DNA of 64,000 nucleotides. Origin: Methanocrinis alkalitolerans (GTDB taxonomy: Archaea; Halobacteriota; Methanosarcinia; Methanotrichales; Methanotrichaceae). The position numbers were made by a program, and so were the translations under genes. The notes under the pieces are model-generated. The model saw only the letters and a list, made by a program, of their open reading frames with translations, did not search any database and was not told the DNA's origin. Positions 33,218-41,386 of this stretch are shown piece by piece. Positions within the stretch are counted from its first letter, which is position 1. Each line of letters starts with the position of its first letter. Location: assembly GCF_029167205.1 (NCBI RefSeq), contig NZ_JARFPL010000006.1, forward strand, positions 1 to 64,000, written 5' to 3'.

Positions 33218-33895
33218 ATGGATCGCATGGATCGTAACGTGGTGGTGCCCGGGGACCTCCTCTCAGATGACCCTAAAACGGCGGGAGAGGGCACTTACGT
33301 AAAGGACGGGAAGGTCTTCTCCCTCCTCTACGGGATGGCCAGCAGCTACAAGGATAAAGTGCGGGTGATACCTCTCGCCGGAAAGTACGTCCCCTTGCCG
33401 GGAGATACGGTGGTGGGCGTCGTCCAGGACATCGTCTTTTCAAACTGGATCATCAACATAAACTCTCCTTATGAGGGCCTCCTCCACATATCCGAGCTGC
33501 CGAGGAAGATAGAGATGAACGAGATGTCCAAGTACCTGCGGATAGGCAGCACCGCGATGATCCGGGTCAAGGACGTCGACTCCACCATGAAGGTGGAGCT
33601 GACCATGAACGATCGAAGGCTCGGGATCCTGACGAGAGGGAGGGTGGCGGAGATAAGCCCCACCAGGGTTCCCAGGCTCATCGGGAAGGGCGGCTCCATG
33701 ATAAACATGCTGAAGAAGGAGCTGAACTGCAACATATTCGTAGGGCAGAACGGCAGGATCTGGGTCGACGGCCAAGACGACGACATGGACCTGGCCCTGA
33801 GGACGATCCTCATCATAGAGAAAGAAGCCCATACGACGGGGCTCACCGACAGGATAATGGATTTTCTGAGGGTGGAGAAAGAGGCCAGAAGTTGA
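33218..33895 (+). CDS. rrp4: Exosome RNA-binding subunit Rrp4
   Basis: This 225-residue protein has the N-terminal region VVPGDLLSDDP, an S1 domain (GDTVVGVVQDIVFSNWIINI, then YEGLLHISELPRK) and a KH domain with IGKGGSMINMLKKELNC. It caps the Rrp41-Rrp42 ring and feeds RNA into it. It is followed by rrp41 with at most five bases between. Confidence 0.97.
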   Translation: MDRMDRNVVVPGDLLSDDPKTAGEGTYVKDGKVFSLLYGMASSYKDKVRVIPLAGKYVPLPGDTVVGVVQDIVFSNWIININSPYEGLLHISELPRKIEMNEMSKYLRIGSTAMIRVKDVDSTMKVELTMNDRRLGILTRGRVAEISPTRVPRLIGKGGSMINMLKKELNCNIFVGQNGRIWVDGQDDDMDLALRTILIIEKEAHTTGLTDRIMDFLRVEKEARS

Positions 33896-33900
33896 TCGGC

Positions 33901-34659
33901 ATGGATGAGAAGTTATCATTTTTCAAAGACGGAGTTAGGCTCGACGGGAGGCGCTCCGACGAGCTGCGACCCATCAAGATCGAGGTGGGAGTGCTGGCGA
34001 GAGCCGACGGTTCGTGCTACATGGAGATGGGCGACAACAGGGTGATAGCGGCGGTCTACGGCCCCAGGGAGGTCCATCCCCGCCACCTCCAGGAGGTGAC
34101 CCGGGCGATAGTTCGGTATCGGTACAACATGGCCTCCTTCTCCGTAGAGGAGAGGAAGAGGCCAGGTCCCGACCGGAGGAGCAACGAGGTCTCGAAGGTC
34201 AGCAGAGAGGCGCTGGAGCCTGTGGTGCTGACGTCATACTTCCCAAAGTCCGTCGTCGACATCTTCGTCGAGGTCCTCCAGGCCGACGCCGGCACCAGGA
34301 CCGCCGGCATAAACGCCGCCTCGGTGGCTCTCGCGGACGCGGGGATCCCCATGAAGAGCCTCATATCCTCCTGCGCCGCCGGCAAGGTCGACGGCGAGAT
34401 CGTCCTCGACCCCATGAAGATCGAGGACAACCTTGGAGAGGCGGACGTTCCCATAGCCATGACCCCCGGCGGAGATATCACCCTCCTCCAGATGGACGGC
34501 CGGCTGACGAAAGACGAGCTTAAAAGAGCTGTGGATCTGGCGAAGGCCGGATGCCGGCAGATCTACGAGATCCAGAGGAAGGTTCTGGTGGACAGGTACA
34601 GCCACATGGAACCGGAGATCTGCGATGAGGCCGTCGCCATGGCGGGGGAAGAGATATGA
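33901..34659 (+). CDS. rrp41: Exosome catalytic subunit Rrp41
   Basis: This 252-residue RNase PH-fold protein has GVRLDGRRSDELRPIKIEVG, RPGPDRRSNEVSKVSREALE and the catalytic DNLGEADVPIAMTPGGD. It degrades RNA 3' to 5' with phosphate and can add A-rich tails. ATG at 33901 is preferred to the overlapping TTG at 33892. It overlaps rrp42 by four bases. Confidence 0.97.
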   Translation: MDEKLSFFKDGVRLDGRRSDELRPIKIEVGVLARADGSCYMEMGDNRVIAAVYGPREVHPRHLQEVTRAIVRYRYNMASFSVEERKRPGPDRRSNEVSKVSREALEPVVLTSYFPKSVVDIFVEVLQADAGTRTAGINAASVALADAGIPMKSLISSCAAGKVDGEIVLDPMKIEDNLGEADVPIAMTPGGDITLLQMDGRLTKDELKRAVDLAKAGCRQIYEIQRKVLVDRYSHMEPEICDEAVAMAGEEI

Positions 34660-35435
34660 GCGACGTCGTGATGGCGGAGATCAGGAAGGACTACCTCTAC
34701 CACCTGGTTTTGAAGGGCGAGAGGGCGGACGGCAGACGCTTCGATGAGTATCGAGATATCGTCCTCGAGACGGGGCTGATAAGGAAGGCCGACGGCAGCG
34801 CCCTCGTCAAGCTTGGGAAGACCCAGGTGATGGTGGGGGTGAAGATCCAGCCGGGGGAGCCTTTCTCGGACACCCCCAACAAGGGGGTCATCATCACCAA
34901 CGCGGAGCTCGTCCCCCTCGCCTCTCCCAGCTTCGAGCCCGGCCCCCCCAACGAGGTGGGCATCGAGCTCGCCCGGGTCGTCGATCGGGGCGTCCGGGAG
35001 TCGGGGGCCATCGACCTGGAGGCGCTCTGCATCACAACGGGCGAGAAGGTCTGGATAATCTTCATAGACGTTCACATCCTGGACGACTGCGGAAACCTCA
35101 TGGACGCCTCGAGCCTCGGAGCGATCGCGGCTCTCATGACGGCGAAGGTACCGGCCGCCCAGTACGGCCTCGGCGAGGATTACCCTCTTCCGGTGAAGGA
35201 CGTGCCGGTGGCCACCACCGCCGTCGAGTTCGGAGACGCCATCATCTTCGATCCCGACACCGACGAGGAGTCGGTGGCGGACACGAAGCTGACGGTGATA
35301 ACCACCGCCGACGGGTCGATATGTGGTATGCAGAAGAGCGGCCCCGGATCCATAAGCCAGGATGCCATCCACCGCATCGTTGATATAGCATGTGAGAGGG
35401 CTAAAGAGATCCGGGAGAAGTTTCTGGAAGTATAA
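34656..35435 (+). CDS. rrp42: Exosome structural subunit Rrp42
   Basis: This 259-residue RNase PH-fold protein has GERADGRRFDEYRDIVLETG, GEPFSDTPNKGVIITNAELV and a C-terminal DPDTDEESVADTKLTVITTA. Rrp42 lacks catalytic residues itself but completes the active site of Rrp41 in the hexameric ring. It lies between rrp41 and rpl37ae, the usual order. Confidence 0.96.
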   Translation: MSDVVMAEIRKDYLYHLVLKGERADGRRFDEYRDIVLETGLIRKADGSALVKLGKTQVMVGVKIQPGEPFSDTPNKGVIITNAELVPLASPSFEPGPPNEVGIELARVVDRGVRESGAIDLEALCITTGEKVWIIFIDVHILDDCGNLMDASSLGAIAALMTAKVPAAQYGLGEDYPLPVKDVPVATTAVEFGDAIIFDPDTDEESVADTKLTVITTADGSICGMQKSGPGSISQDAIHRIVDIACERAKEIREKFLEV

Positions 35436-35438
35436 ATC

Positions 35439-35720
35439 ATGGTCAAGAAGTTCAAGAAGGGCAGGAAGACGAGGTCCGCCGGAAGGTTCGGCCCTCGGTA
35501 CGGAAGGAAGATCCGAAAGCTGGTCGCAGATATCGAGGAGAGGAGCAAGAAGAGGTACGACTGTCCCGTATGCGGCCGGATGCAGGTGAAGAGGGAGGGG
35601 ACCGGGATCTGGAGGTGCACCAAGTGCGATCACACCTTCGCAGGTGGAACTTACATCCCCGTCACCTCCGTCGGCCAGTCCGTGGCCCGATCTGTTAAGA
35701 GGGCTGTGGAGGCTGAATAG
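35439..35720 (+). CDS. rpl37ae: Large-subunit ribosomal protein L37Ae
   Basis: This 93-residue protein opens with basic residues (KKFKKGRKTRSAGRFGPRYG) and carries a zinc ribbon, CPVCGRMQVKREGTGIWRCT followed by KCDH. It starts three bases after rrp42. Length and the C2C2 zinc site are typical. Confidence 0.96.
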   Translation: MVKKFKKGRKTRSAGRFGPRYGRKIRKLVADIEERSKKRYDCPVCGRMQVKREGTGIWRCTKCDHTFAGGTYIPVTSVGQSVARSVKRAVEAE

Positions 35721-35721
35721 C

Positions 35722-35859
35722 TTGGCCTACAGGTGCACCAGATGCAAGAAGACCGTGGAGGTTGACTACGAGTACAGCGGCATCAGGTGTCCCTACTGTG
35801 GCCATCGGATCCTCATGAAGGAGAGGCCCACCACCGTCAAGAGGATGAAAGCGGTCTGA
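35722..35859 (+). CDS. rpoP: RNA polymerase subunit P (Rpo12)
   Basis: This 45-residue protein has the zinc ribbon YRCTRCKKTVEVDYEYSG then IRCPYCGHRIL, ending ERPTTVKRMKAV. The TTG start at 35722 follows a GGAGG-containing site inside the L37Ae coding end. It is short and non-ATG and easily missed by automatic callers. It is the RNA polymerase subunit matching eukaryotic Rpb12. Confidence 0.92.
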   Translation: MAYRCTRCKKTVEVDYEYSGIRCPYCGHRILMKERPTTVKRMKAV

Positions 35860-36266
35860 TGAGGTTCACCACCTCCAGGAGGCCCTCCCCCCGGACGAGG
35901 AGGCTCGCCCGGACTCTGGCGCGCTTTCTCGGCGCCGACTACATGACCCGCGGCAAGTCCGGCCTCGATGATGATGGGGTCTGGATGGTCGTCGTCGAAG
36001 GGGACGGGAGCCCCACGGGGATCGCCAGAAGGTCCAGAGGCGAGGAGGAGGTCTTCCGCTTCACCCTCTCCTGCGAGGGCGGATCTAAGAGGCTGAAGAT
36101 GACGAGGCCGGTGGTGGTGGGGGCTGGGAACTCCGCGAGAGATCTCGCGGAGTTCTTCGACCTCGACCATGCGGCGGAGGCTGCAGCCGGAAGGGCGATC
36201 AGGGTATGCGACGGATTCGTCGATTTCGTCGACGGCGGGGATCTGATCCTGAGGCTGAATATATGA
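35859..36266 (+). CDS. Brix-domain ribosome biogenesis protein (Imp4-like)
   Basis: This 135-residue protein begins MRFTTSRRPSPRTRRLARTL, the classic opening of archaeal Brix/Imp4-like proteins, which bind rRNA during ribosome assembly. The start overlaps the rpoP stop (TGATG), and its stop overlaps the start of pcc1. The archaeal forms are shorter than eukaryotic Imp4, as here. Confidence 0.85.
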   Translation: MRFTTSRRPSPRTRRLARTLARFLGADYMTRGKSGLDDDGVWMVVVEGDGSPTGIARRSRGEEEVFRFTLSCEGGSKRLKMTRPVVVGAGNSARDLAEFFDLDHAAEAAAGRAIRVCDGFVDFVDGGDLILRLNI

Positions 36267-36490
36267 AGGGGATCGGCGAGATCGTCTTCGAGGTGGAGGA
36301 CCCCGAAAGGGTGATGGCAGCCCTCGCCCCCGAGGCGGAAGATCAGGTCCAGAAAAGCGAGATAAGCCTCCATGCCTGTGAGGAGGGGCTCCTCCTCAGG
36401 ATCGAGAGCGATGACGTCGTCTCTTTCAGGGCCGCCATGAACACGTGGATCAGGTTGGTCGATATAGCATTGGATATGGTGAAAGTATGA
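36263..36490 (+). CDS. pcc1: KEOPS complex subunit Pcc1
   Basis: This 75-residue protein matches Pcc1 in size and in the pattern GEIVFEVEDPERVMAALAPE, then SFRAAMNTWIRLVDIALDMV. Pcc1 dimerises the KEOPS complex, which makes the t6A modification of ANN-decoding tRNAs. It overlaps its neighbours by four bases at both ends. Confidence 0.88.
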   Translation: MKGIGEIVFEVEDPERVMAALAPEAEDQVQKSEISLHACEEGLLLRIESDDVVSFRAAMNTWIRLVDIALDMVKV

Positions 36491-36849
36491 GCACCGAATT
36501 GCCACCACAGGTACAAAACCAGATAGCACAGCTTCAGCAGCTTCAGCAACAGGCTCAGACGCTGCTGAGCCAGAAGAGCCAGATAGAGATGATAATCCGG
36601 GAGACGGAGTCTGCGGTCAAGGAGCTGGAGGCGAGCGATGAGGGAGCGGTTATTTATAAGAGCGTCGGCGAGGTACTCTTCAAGGCCGATCGGGCCAAGC
36701 TGATCGAGGAGCTGAAGGACAAAAAAGACGTCCTCGACCTGAGGCTGAAGACCCTCGAAAAGCAGGAGGAGCGGATCCAGAAGCGGTTCGGTCAGCTCCA
36801 GGATCAGCTGAAGGTCTCCCTGGGGCAGAAGCTCCCCGAAGCTGCCTGA
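36487..36849 (+). CDS. pfdB: Prefoldin subunit beta
   Basis: This 120-residue coiled-coil protein (STELPPQVQNQIAQLQQLQQ, then the hairpin VIYKSVGEVLFKADRAKLIE and a second helix) is prefoldin beta. It passes unfolded proteins to the thermosome, which is encoded 11.5 kb downstream. It is the last protein gene of the superoperon before tRNA-Arg. Confidence 0.95.
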   Translation: MSTELPPQVQNQIAQLQQLQQQAQTLLSQKSQIEMIIRETESAVKELEASDEGAVIYKSVGEVLFKADRAKLIEELKDKKDVLDLRLKTLEKQEERIQKRFGQLQDQLKVSLGQKLPEAA

Positions 36850-36883
36850 AATTCGATTTCGATCACGGTTTCGGTCGTGTAGC

Positions 36884-36958
36884 GGGCCCGTGGCTTAGCC
36901 AGGATATAGCACCGGGCTTCTAACCCGGGGGTCGTGGGTTCGAATCCCACCGGGTCCG
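36884..36958 (+). tRNA. tRNA-Arg (anticodon TCT)
   Basis: The 75-nt cloverleaf has acceptor GGGCCCG pairing with CGGGTCC (one G-U), anticodon loop CTTCTAA with TCT, T arm GTGGG-TTCGAAT-CCCAC and discriminator G. No intron and no encoded CCA are seen. It reads AGA and AGG codons. It lies 34 bases after the prefoldin gene. Confidence 0.95.
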
Positions 36959-37016
36959 CCTGCTACTTAAATTTTCGAGATGGACGGGATTTACGGGATT
37001 TTTCGAGGTAATTATC

Positions 37017-37199
37017 ATGTGCGAGCTATCCGTTTTCATGAAGGGCGAGAAGGAGAGCCTGATGGAGGGGGTCGTCGTCCTCTCCACCAGAGGAGAGATG
37101 GTCCTGATGGAGGACATCCTGGGCAGGACCAAGGAGGCAAAAGGCAGGATCGTCGAGGTGAACATCTCGGCCCAGAGGGCATTTTTGGAGCCGGCTTAG
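37017..37199 (+). CDS. CooT-family nickel-binding protein
   Basis: This 60-residue protein begins MCELSVFMKGEKESLMEGVV, the conserved MC start and fold of CooT proteins, whose N-terminal Cys contributes to nickel binding. In methanogens it may serve CO dehydrogenase or other nickel enzymes. It follows tRNA-Arg by 58 bases. Function here is inferred from family only. Confidence 0.75.
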   Translation: MCELSVFMKGEKESLMEGVVVLSTRGEMVLMEDILGRTKEAKGRIVEVNISAQRAFLEPA

Positions 37200-37218
37200 G
37201 TTTCCGGTCATCGGCGCA

Positions 37219-37299
37219 TCAGTTGATCATCCTCTTCGCGTCGTCCTCGAACTCGGCGTAACTCTCTGCCTTGTCCGACGAGTCCACGAAAGGATAGCT
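37219..37299 (-). pseudogene. Possible C-terminal remnant of a decayed gene
   Basis: On the minus strand a 26-codon run SYPFVDSSDKAESYAEFEDD followed by AKRMIN and a stop looks protein-like (acidic, helix-forming), but an in-frame stop lies only a few codons upstream and there is no start codon. It could be the tail of a lost gene or chance. I give it low weight. Confidence 0.2.
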
Positions 37300-37370
37300 A
37301 ATAAGCGATTAGATTTTGCTCATCATTCTGAGATTGGGGCTACAATCTCTTCGTATCGAATCGATGGAAG

Positions 37371-37392
37371 CCCTGCCCCTTCAGGGGTAGGG
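37371..37392. other. Strong hairpin upstream of the lipoprotein gene
   Basis: ccctgcccc (37371-37379) pairs with ggggtaggg (37384-37392) around the loop ttca, with one G-T pair. No long T run follows on either strand. It may be a terminator, the 5' leader of the next gene, or part of a small RNA. Confidence 0.45.
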
Positions 37393-37445
37393 AGCAGTCA
37401 CCCAGCAAAGCCTTTATCTGGCTTAAACCGACCTACCTAGCTCTC

Positions 37446-37997
37446 ATGAACCTGAAGTACGCGGTTTGCATGCTGATCATCGCTGGAACGGTCCTCACCG
37501 CCGGCTGCATCAGCTCGGATGAGGCCGGAGGCGAAGGGCCGAGGGTGCCGACGGAGAACCTCCCCGAGGGCTTCACCTTCATCGCCGTCATCGACGACTC
37601 GACCCCCGGCATAAATATCGAGGACGAGATCGCCGATTTCAGGGGAGATGAGGATATCGGCGCCGTCCGGGCCGCCATCGGCATCTACCAGTGGGCAGAG
37701 ATGGGCAGCGGCTACGACTCGAAGATAACGGTGATGGACTGCGAGAGTGAATCGAAGGCGGAGGCTGCCGTGAATAACTACATCGGCCAGCCGAAGTTCG
37801 AGAAGCCGCCCTTCGTGGGGGTCGACCGGTTCGGCACCGCCGTCGTCAACGGCCGCGAGGTGACGGAGATCAGGTCGGCGGTCGGAAAGGAGCTGAAGTA
37901 TATCTACATCTGGAACGAGGGCGACCAGGTCGTCCTGGTGGAGGGGAACGGCGATCGGGACGGCAGCATAGAGCTCGCGAGCGCCACGGCCTCCTGA
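37446..37997 (+). CDS. Putative lipoprotein of unknown function
   Basis: This 183-residue protein has a lipoprotein-like signal (MNLKYAVCMLIIAGTVLTAG then C21 and acidic residues). The mature part is acidic with FIAVIDDSTPGINIEDEIAD and a basic-poor C-terminus. No enzyme motif is seen. It would be anchored at the outer face of the membrane. It converges with the deoxyhypusine synthase gene. Confidence 0.7.
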   Translation: MNLKYAVCMLIIAGTVLTAGCISSDEAGGEGPRVPTENLPEGFTFIAVIDDSTPGINIEDEIADFRGDEDIGAVRAAIGIYQWAEMGSGYDSKITVMDCESESKAEAAVNNYIGQPKFEKPPFVGVDRFGTAVVNGREVTEIRSAVGKELKYIYIWNEGDQVVLVEGNGDRDGSIELASATAS

Positions 37998-38061
37998 TAG
38001 GAGAGCCCCCCCGCCTCCCCTTTATATTATACTCCTTCTTCTCTCCTTTATCCGGGCATTA

Positions 38062-39102
38062 TCAGCTGTCCCCGTATCTGAGGGTGAGGTCGCCTTCTTC
38101 CCAGGCGTAGCGCGGAGGCTTCCTGCGCCGGATGGGGCTCTCGTCCAGGGCGTGGACGACTATGGGGAGGGCGATGGTGGCGTCGACGAAGACCTGGATC
38201 ATCCTCGCCTCCTTCGAGATCTTCCCCCAAGAGACCCCCTCGCTGAAGGTGCAGCCGGAGAGCCCCCCGAAGTGGGGCGGATCGATGGTGTACTGGATGG
38301 CGTAGTTGTGGCCTCCCCGGTACCTGCCGGAGAGGTCTGCGACGACCTTCGTCTGCTGGATGAAGTTCTTGGGGACGCCGCCGCCGACGAAGATGACCCC
38401 GGTCTGACTGGACTTCTCGGTGATCTGGCTGATCTCGTCGACGTCTCTTATCTGGTCGACGACGACCCGGTGCCCCTCCCTCCACGCCAGGACCATCCCT
38501 ATCCCGATGGAGCTGTCGGATAGGGCGGGAACGTATATCGGAACCCCGGCCCGGCGGGCGCTGCCGAGGATGGTGGCTGCAGGCATCCTCTCCCCCAGCA
38601 TCTCCATCATCTCCCTGGAAGAGTAACCTCTTCCGGGATCGAGGGTCTTGACGAACTCGGCGACGTACCTGTCACCCCTCTGCAGCCCCGCCTCCGAGAC
38701 GTATACGTCGAATATCCGATCGATCCCCTCCTCCCTCAGATCCCCGTCGTCGGCGGCGGGGTCGCCCCGGTAGTGGACGACGCCGAGCCCCTCGCAGAGG
38801 TCGTGGAAGAGGTTCGCCCCGGTGCTGACGAGGCAGTCGACCATCCTCTCGGAGATGAGGTGGGAGATGATCTCTCGGAGGCCCGCCGGCACCATAGCTC
38901 CCGCAAGCCCCATGAATATGGTGATCTCCTCCTCGGCGAGCATCCTCTCCCACGCATCCACCGACCGGCCGAGCTGGCCGGCCTGAAACCCGAGGTTCGA
39001 CATGTCCGTCGCGAGCCGGCGGACGCTCCGCCCTCCCATCTTTATGGTGGTGGCGAGCTTATCGACGTCGCGAAAACGGTGGTCGTGATCATTACCCGTC
39101 AT
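38062..39102 (-). CDS. dys: Deoxyhypusine synthase
   Basis: This 346-residue protein carries the family blocks LSNLGFQAG-like (MSNLGFQAGQLGRSV), STGANLFHDLCEGLGVVHYR, YVPALSDSSIGIG, GGGVPKNFIQQT and the catalytic lysine in EGVSWGKISKEA. It transfers an aminobutyl group from spermidine to a lysine of aIF5A, the first step to hypusine. It is divergent from a biosynthetic arginine decarboxylase, the enzyme that begins polyamine synthesis. Confidence 0.94.
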   Translation of the reverse strand: MTGNDHDHRFRDVDKLATTIKMGGRSVRRLATDMSNLGFQAGQLGRSVDAWERMLAEEEITIFMGLAGAMVPAGLREIISHLISERMVDCLVSTGANLFHDLCEGLGVVHYRGDPAADDGDLREEGIDRIFDVYVSEAGLQRGDRYVAEFVKTLDPGRGYSSREMMEMLGERMPAATILGSARRAGVPIYVPALSDSSIGIGMVLAWREGHRVVVDQIRDVDEISQITEKSSQTGVIFVGGGVPKNFIQQTKVVADLSGRYRGGHNYAIQYTIDPPHFGGLSGCTFSEGVSWGKISKEARMIQVFVDATIALPIVVHALDESPIRRRKPPRYAWEEGDLTLRYGDS

Positions 39103-39387
39103 TTTAATCCCGCGACATGGGGATCGCCCCCAGGACTATTAAACGTTGTCACGGAGGGGCGTTTTATTTTATAAAATAATCTCGACATCGAAGTTATATA
39201 TCGTGATCGCCCTCAATGCCAAGCTCAAGTTCAAAGGTCGGCGTTTCAGCCGGGTTTTTTCCCGGCGGCGGCGGTGCAGGGGTTGATATTTCCATGACGA
39301 GGTCAAGGGTTTATAAATGCATCAATGGGGAGGGCGATATCAAAGGGGGACGGTCGAAGAGGGCTGCAGTCTGCAGGAGGAGGGTGG
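39103..39387. promoter_or_regulatory. Divergent promoter region of dys and speA, with a U-loop hairpin
   Basis: The 285-bp gap has a minus-strand TATA-like ttttataaaataaaa (about 39161-39176) for dys. On the plus strand it has ttatatat (about 39196-39203) and tttataaat (about 39309-39317), the latter well placed for speA. Between the two plus-strand boxes a perfect hairpin gccggg-tttttt-cccggc lies at 39249-39266. The distal box may transcribe this hairpin as a leader or small RNA. The ribosome site AGGAGG is at 39375-39380. Confidence 0.5.
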
Positions 39388-41259
39388 ATGTGGACGATTG
39401 AAGACTCTGAGAACCTCTACGGCGTCGAAGGTTGGGGAAACGGTTACTTCGCGATAAATGAGCAAGGGAACCTGGCGGTATACCCCCGGAAGGAGGCGTC
39501 TGGGGGGGTGGACGTGATGGAGGTCGTCCGCCGGATCGACGAGTTGGGCGTGGCCGAGTTTCCTGTCCTCTTTCGATTCCCCCAGATCCTGGAGGACAGG
39601 CTGGAGGAGATCAACGGAGCCTTCCTCGCCTCGATGGAGGAGCTGGAGTATCGGGGCGGATACAGGCTCGTCTTCCCCATGAAGGTCAACCAGAGGAAGG
39701 AGGTGGTGGAGTACATCGCCACCGGCGGAAAGAGGTTGAACGTCGGCCTGGAGGTGGGGACGAAGGCGGAGCTCCTCGCCGCCCTATCTCTGGGCCTCGG
39801 CCCCGAGGCTCTGATCATCTGCAACGGCTACAAGGACAGCGACTACCTCAAGCTCGCCCTAAAGTTCGGAGATGCCCACAATATCGTCATCGTCATCGAC
39901 ATATTCGAGGAGATCTTCGACCTCATCCGGTGTTCCAAAGAGCTGGGGTCCAAGCCGATCCTCGGCCTGCGGACGAAGCTCTTCTCCAGAGGCTCGGGCC
40001 GCTGGGAGGAGTCCGGCGGGGAGCTCTCCAAGTTCGGCCTCTCCACCGCCGAGATCCTGGAGTCGATCCGGATCCTTTCGGATAACGGGATGATCGACCG
40101 GCTGAAGATGCTCCACTTTCACATAGGCTCTCAGATCACGGACATCAGGAAGATCAAGATCGCCATGAACGAGGCGGCCAGGATCTACGCCAAGGTGAGG
40201 AAGGTGGCGGATGTGGAGTACTTCAACGTCGGCGGGGGTCTCAGCGTCGATTATGACGGATCCAAGACCCCGACCCCCGCCAGCGCCAACTACACCCTCC
40301 AGGAGTACTCCAACGACGTCGTCTACACCCTCCAGAGGACCTGCGATGAGGAGCAGGTCCCCTGCCCCACCATCGTCTCCGAGAGCGGCCGGGCGATCGC
40401 CGCCTACCACTCCTTCCTCGCCTTCAAGGTGATCGGAAAGAAGAACTCCAAAGAGGGGCTCGATGTCGTCGCCGAGGAGGATGACCCGGTCCAGATAGAG
40501 GATATGCGCCAGGCCCTCGATAACATGGATCTGGAGAACTACGCCGAGTTCTATCACGACGCCCTCCACTACCGTGAAGAGCTCTTCGACGCCTTCAACC
40601 TGGGCAACATCGGCCTGGAGGAGAGGTCCAAGGGAGACCTCCTCTTCTGGAAGGTCTGCCAGAAGGCCGCCTCCTTCGCCGATGCCGACGAGAACGACTC
40701 CGAGGAGTTCGAGAGCCTGAAGAAGCTCCTCAGCAAGAAGTATATCGGAAACTTCTCCTTATTCCAGTCCGTCCCGGACATGTGGGGGGTCCAGCAGATA
40801 TTTCCCACGATGCCGCTGCACAGGCTCCACGAGGAGCCGAGGGTGAGGGGGACGATAGCCGACATCACCTGCGACTCCGACGGCGAGATCAGGAGCTTCG
40901 CCGGGGAGAACGCCGACTTCCTCCCCCTCCACGATCTCCTGGAGGATGAGGACTACTACCTGGGAACCTTCCTCCTCGGCGCCTACCAGGACACCCTGGG
41001 GGACTTTCACAACCTCCTGGGATGCGCCAACGAGGTCCACGTCGTAGTGGAGGACGGTGGCTGGCGGATATCCAGGGTTGTCCGTGGGGACGCTTGCGAG
41101 AAGCTCCTCCGGTTCTTCAATTACGACCCCGAGGAACGTCTCGGGGAGATGGTGGCGAGGTGCTGCGGCGACGAGGGGGAACGGGAGAAGGCGACGGAGA
41201 TGATCCGAAAGGCCCTCGGCGAGTACACCTACTTCAAGAAGAGGTACCTCCGGGCTTGA
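39388..41259 (+). CDS. speA: Biosynthetic arginine decarboxylase, PLP type
   Basis: This 623-residue enzyme matches bacterial SpeA in length and blocks: the opening WTIEDSENLYGVEGWGNGYF, the PLP lysine in LVFPMKVNQRKEVVEYI, ALIICNGYKDSDYLKLALK, LHFHIGSQITDIRKIK and SESGRAIAAYHS. It makes agmatine from arginine. ATG at 39388 follows AGGAGG directly, so the upstream frame from 39325 is rejected. Many Euryarchaeota use a small pyruvoyl-dependent enzyme instead, so a large bacterial-type SpeA suggests gene transfer. It is divergent from deoxyhypusine synthase. Confidence 0.93.
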   Translation: MWTIEDSENLYGVEGWGNGYFAINEQGNLAVYPRKEASGGVDVMEVVRRIDELGVAEFPVLFRFPQILEDRLEEINGAFLASMEELEYRGGYRLVFPMKVNQRKEVVEYIATGGKRLNVGLEVGTKAELLAALSLGLGPEALIICNGYKDSDYLKLALKFGDAHNIVIVIDIFEEIFDLIRCSKELGSKPILGLRTKLFSRGSGRWEESGGELSKFGLSTAEILESIRILSDNGMIDRLKMLHFHIGSQITDIRKIKIAMNEAARIYAKVRKVADVEYFNVGGGLSVDYDGSKTPTPASANYTLQEYSNDVVYTLQRTCDEEQVPCPTIVSESGRAIAAYHSFLAFKVIGKKNSKEGLDVVAEEDDPVQIEDMRQALDNMDLENYAEFYHDALHYREELFDAFNLGNIGLEERSKGDLLFWKVCQKAASFADADENDSEEFESLKKLLSKKYIGNFSLFQSVPDMWGVQQIFPTMPLHRLHEEPRVRGTIADITCDSDGEIRSFAGENADFLPLHDLLEDEDYYLGTFLLGAYQDTLGDFHNLLGCANEVHVVVEDGGWRISRVVRGDACEKLLRFFNYDPEERLGEMVARCCGDEGEREKATEMIRKALGEYTYFKKRYLRA

Positions 41260-41286
41260 TCCGGGGGCTCGATCCTTCCCCGGATC
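41258..41286 (+). terminator. Stem-loop terminator after speA
   Basis: gatccgggg (41258-41266) pairs perfectly with ccccggatc (41278-41286) across an 11-base loop and overlaps the speA stop codon. Downstream sequence has a T-rich cattttcttc. It fits a transcription end for speA. Confidence 0.55.
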
Positions 41287-41386
41287 AGCTCATTTTCTTC
41301 ACCGGGAAAGGTTATGCCTCCTCTTTGGCCGGAGCATCGCGAAGAGGGCGACAAGGTCTTGTATCTTCGGGCCGACAGCTCTATTG

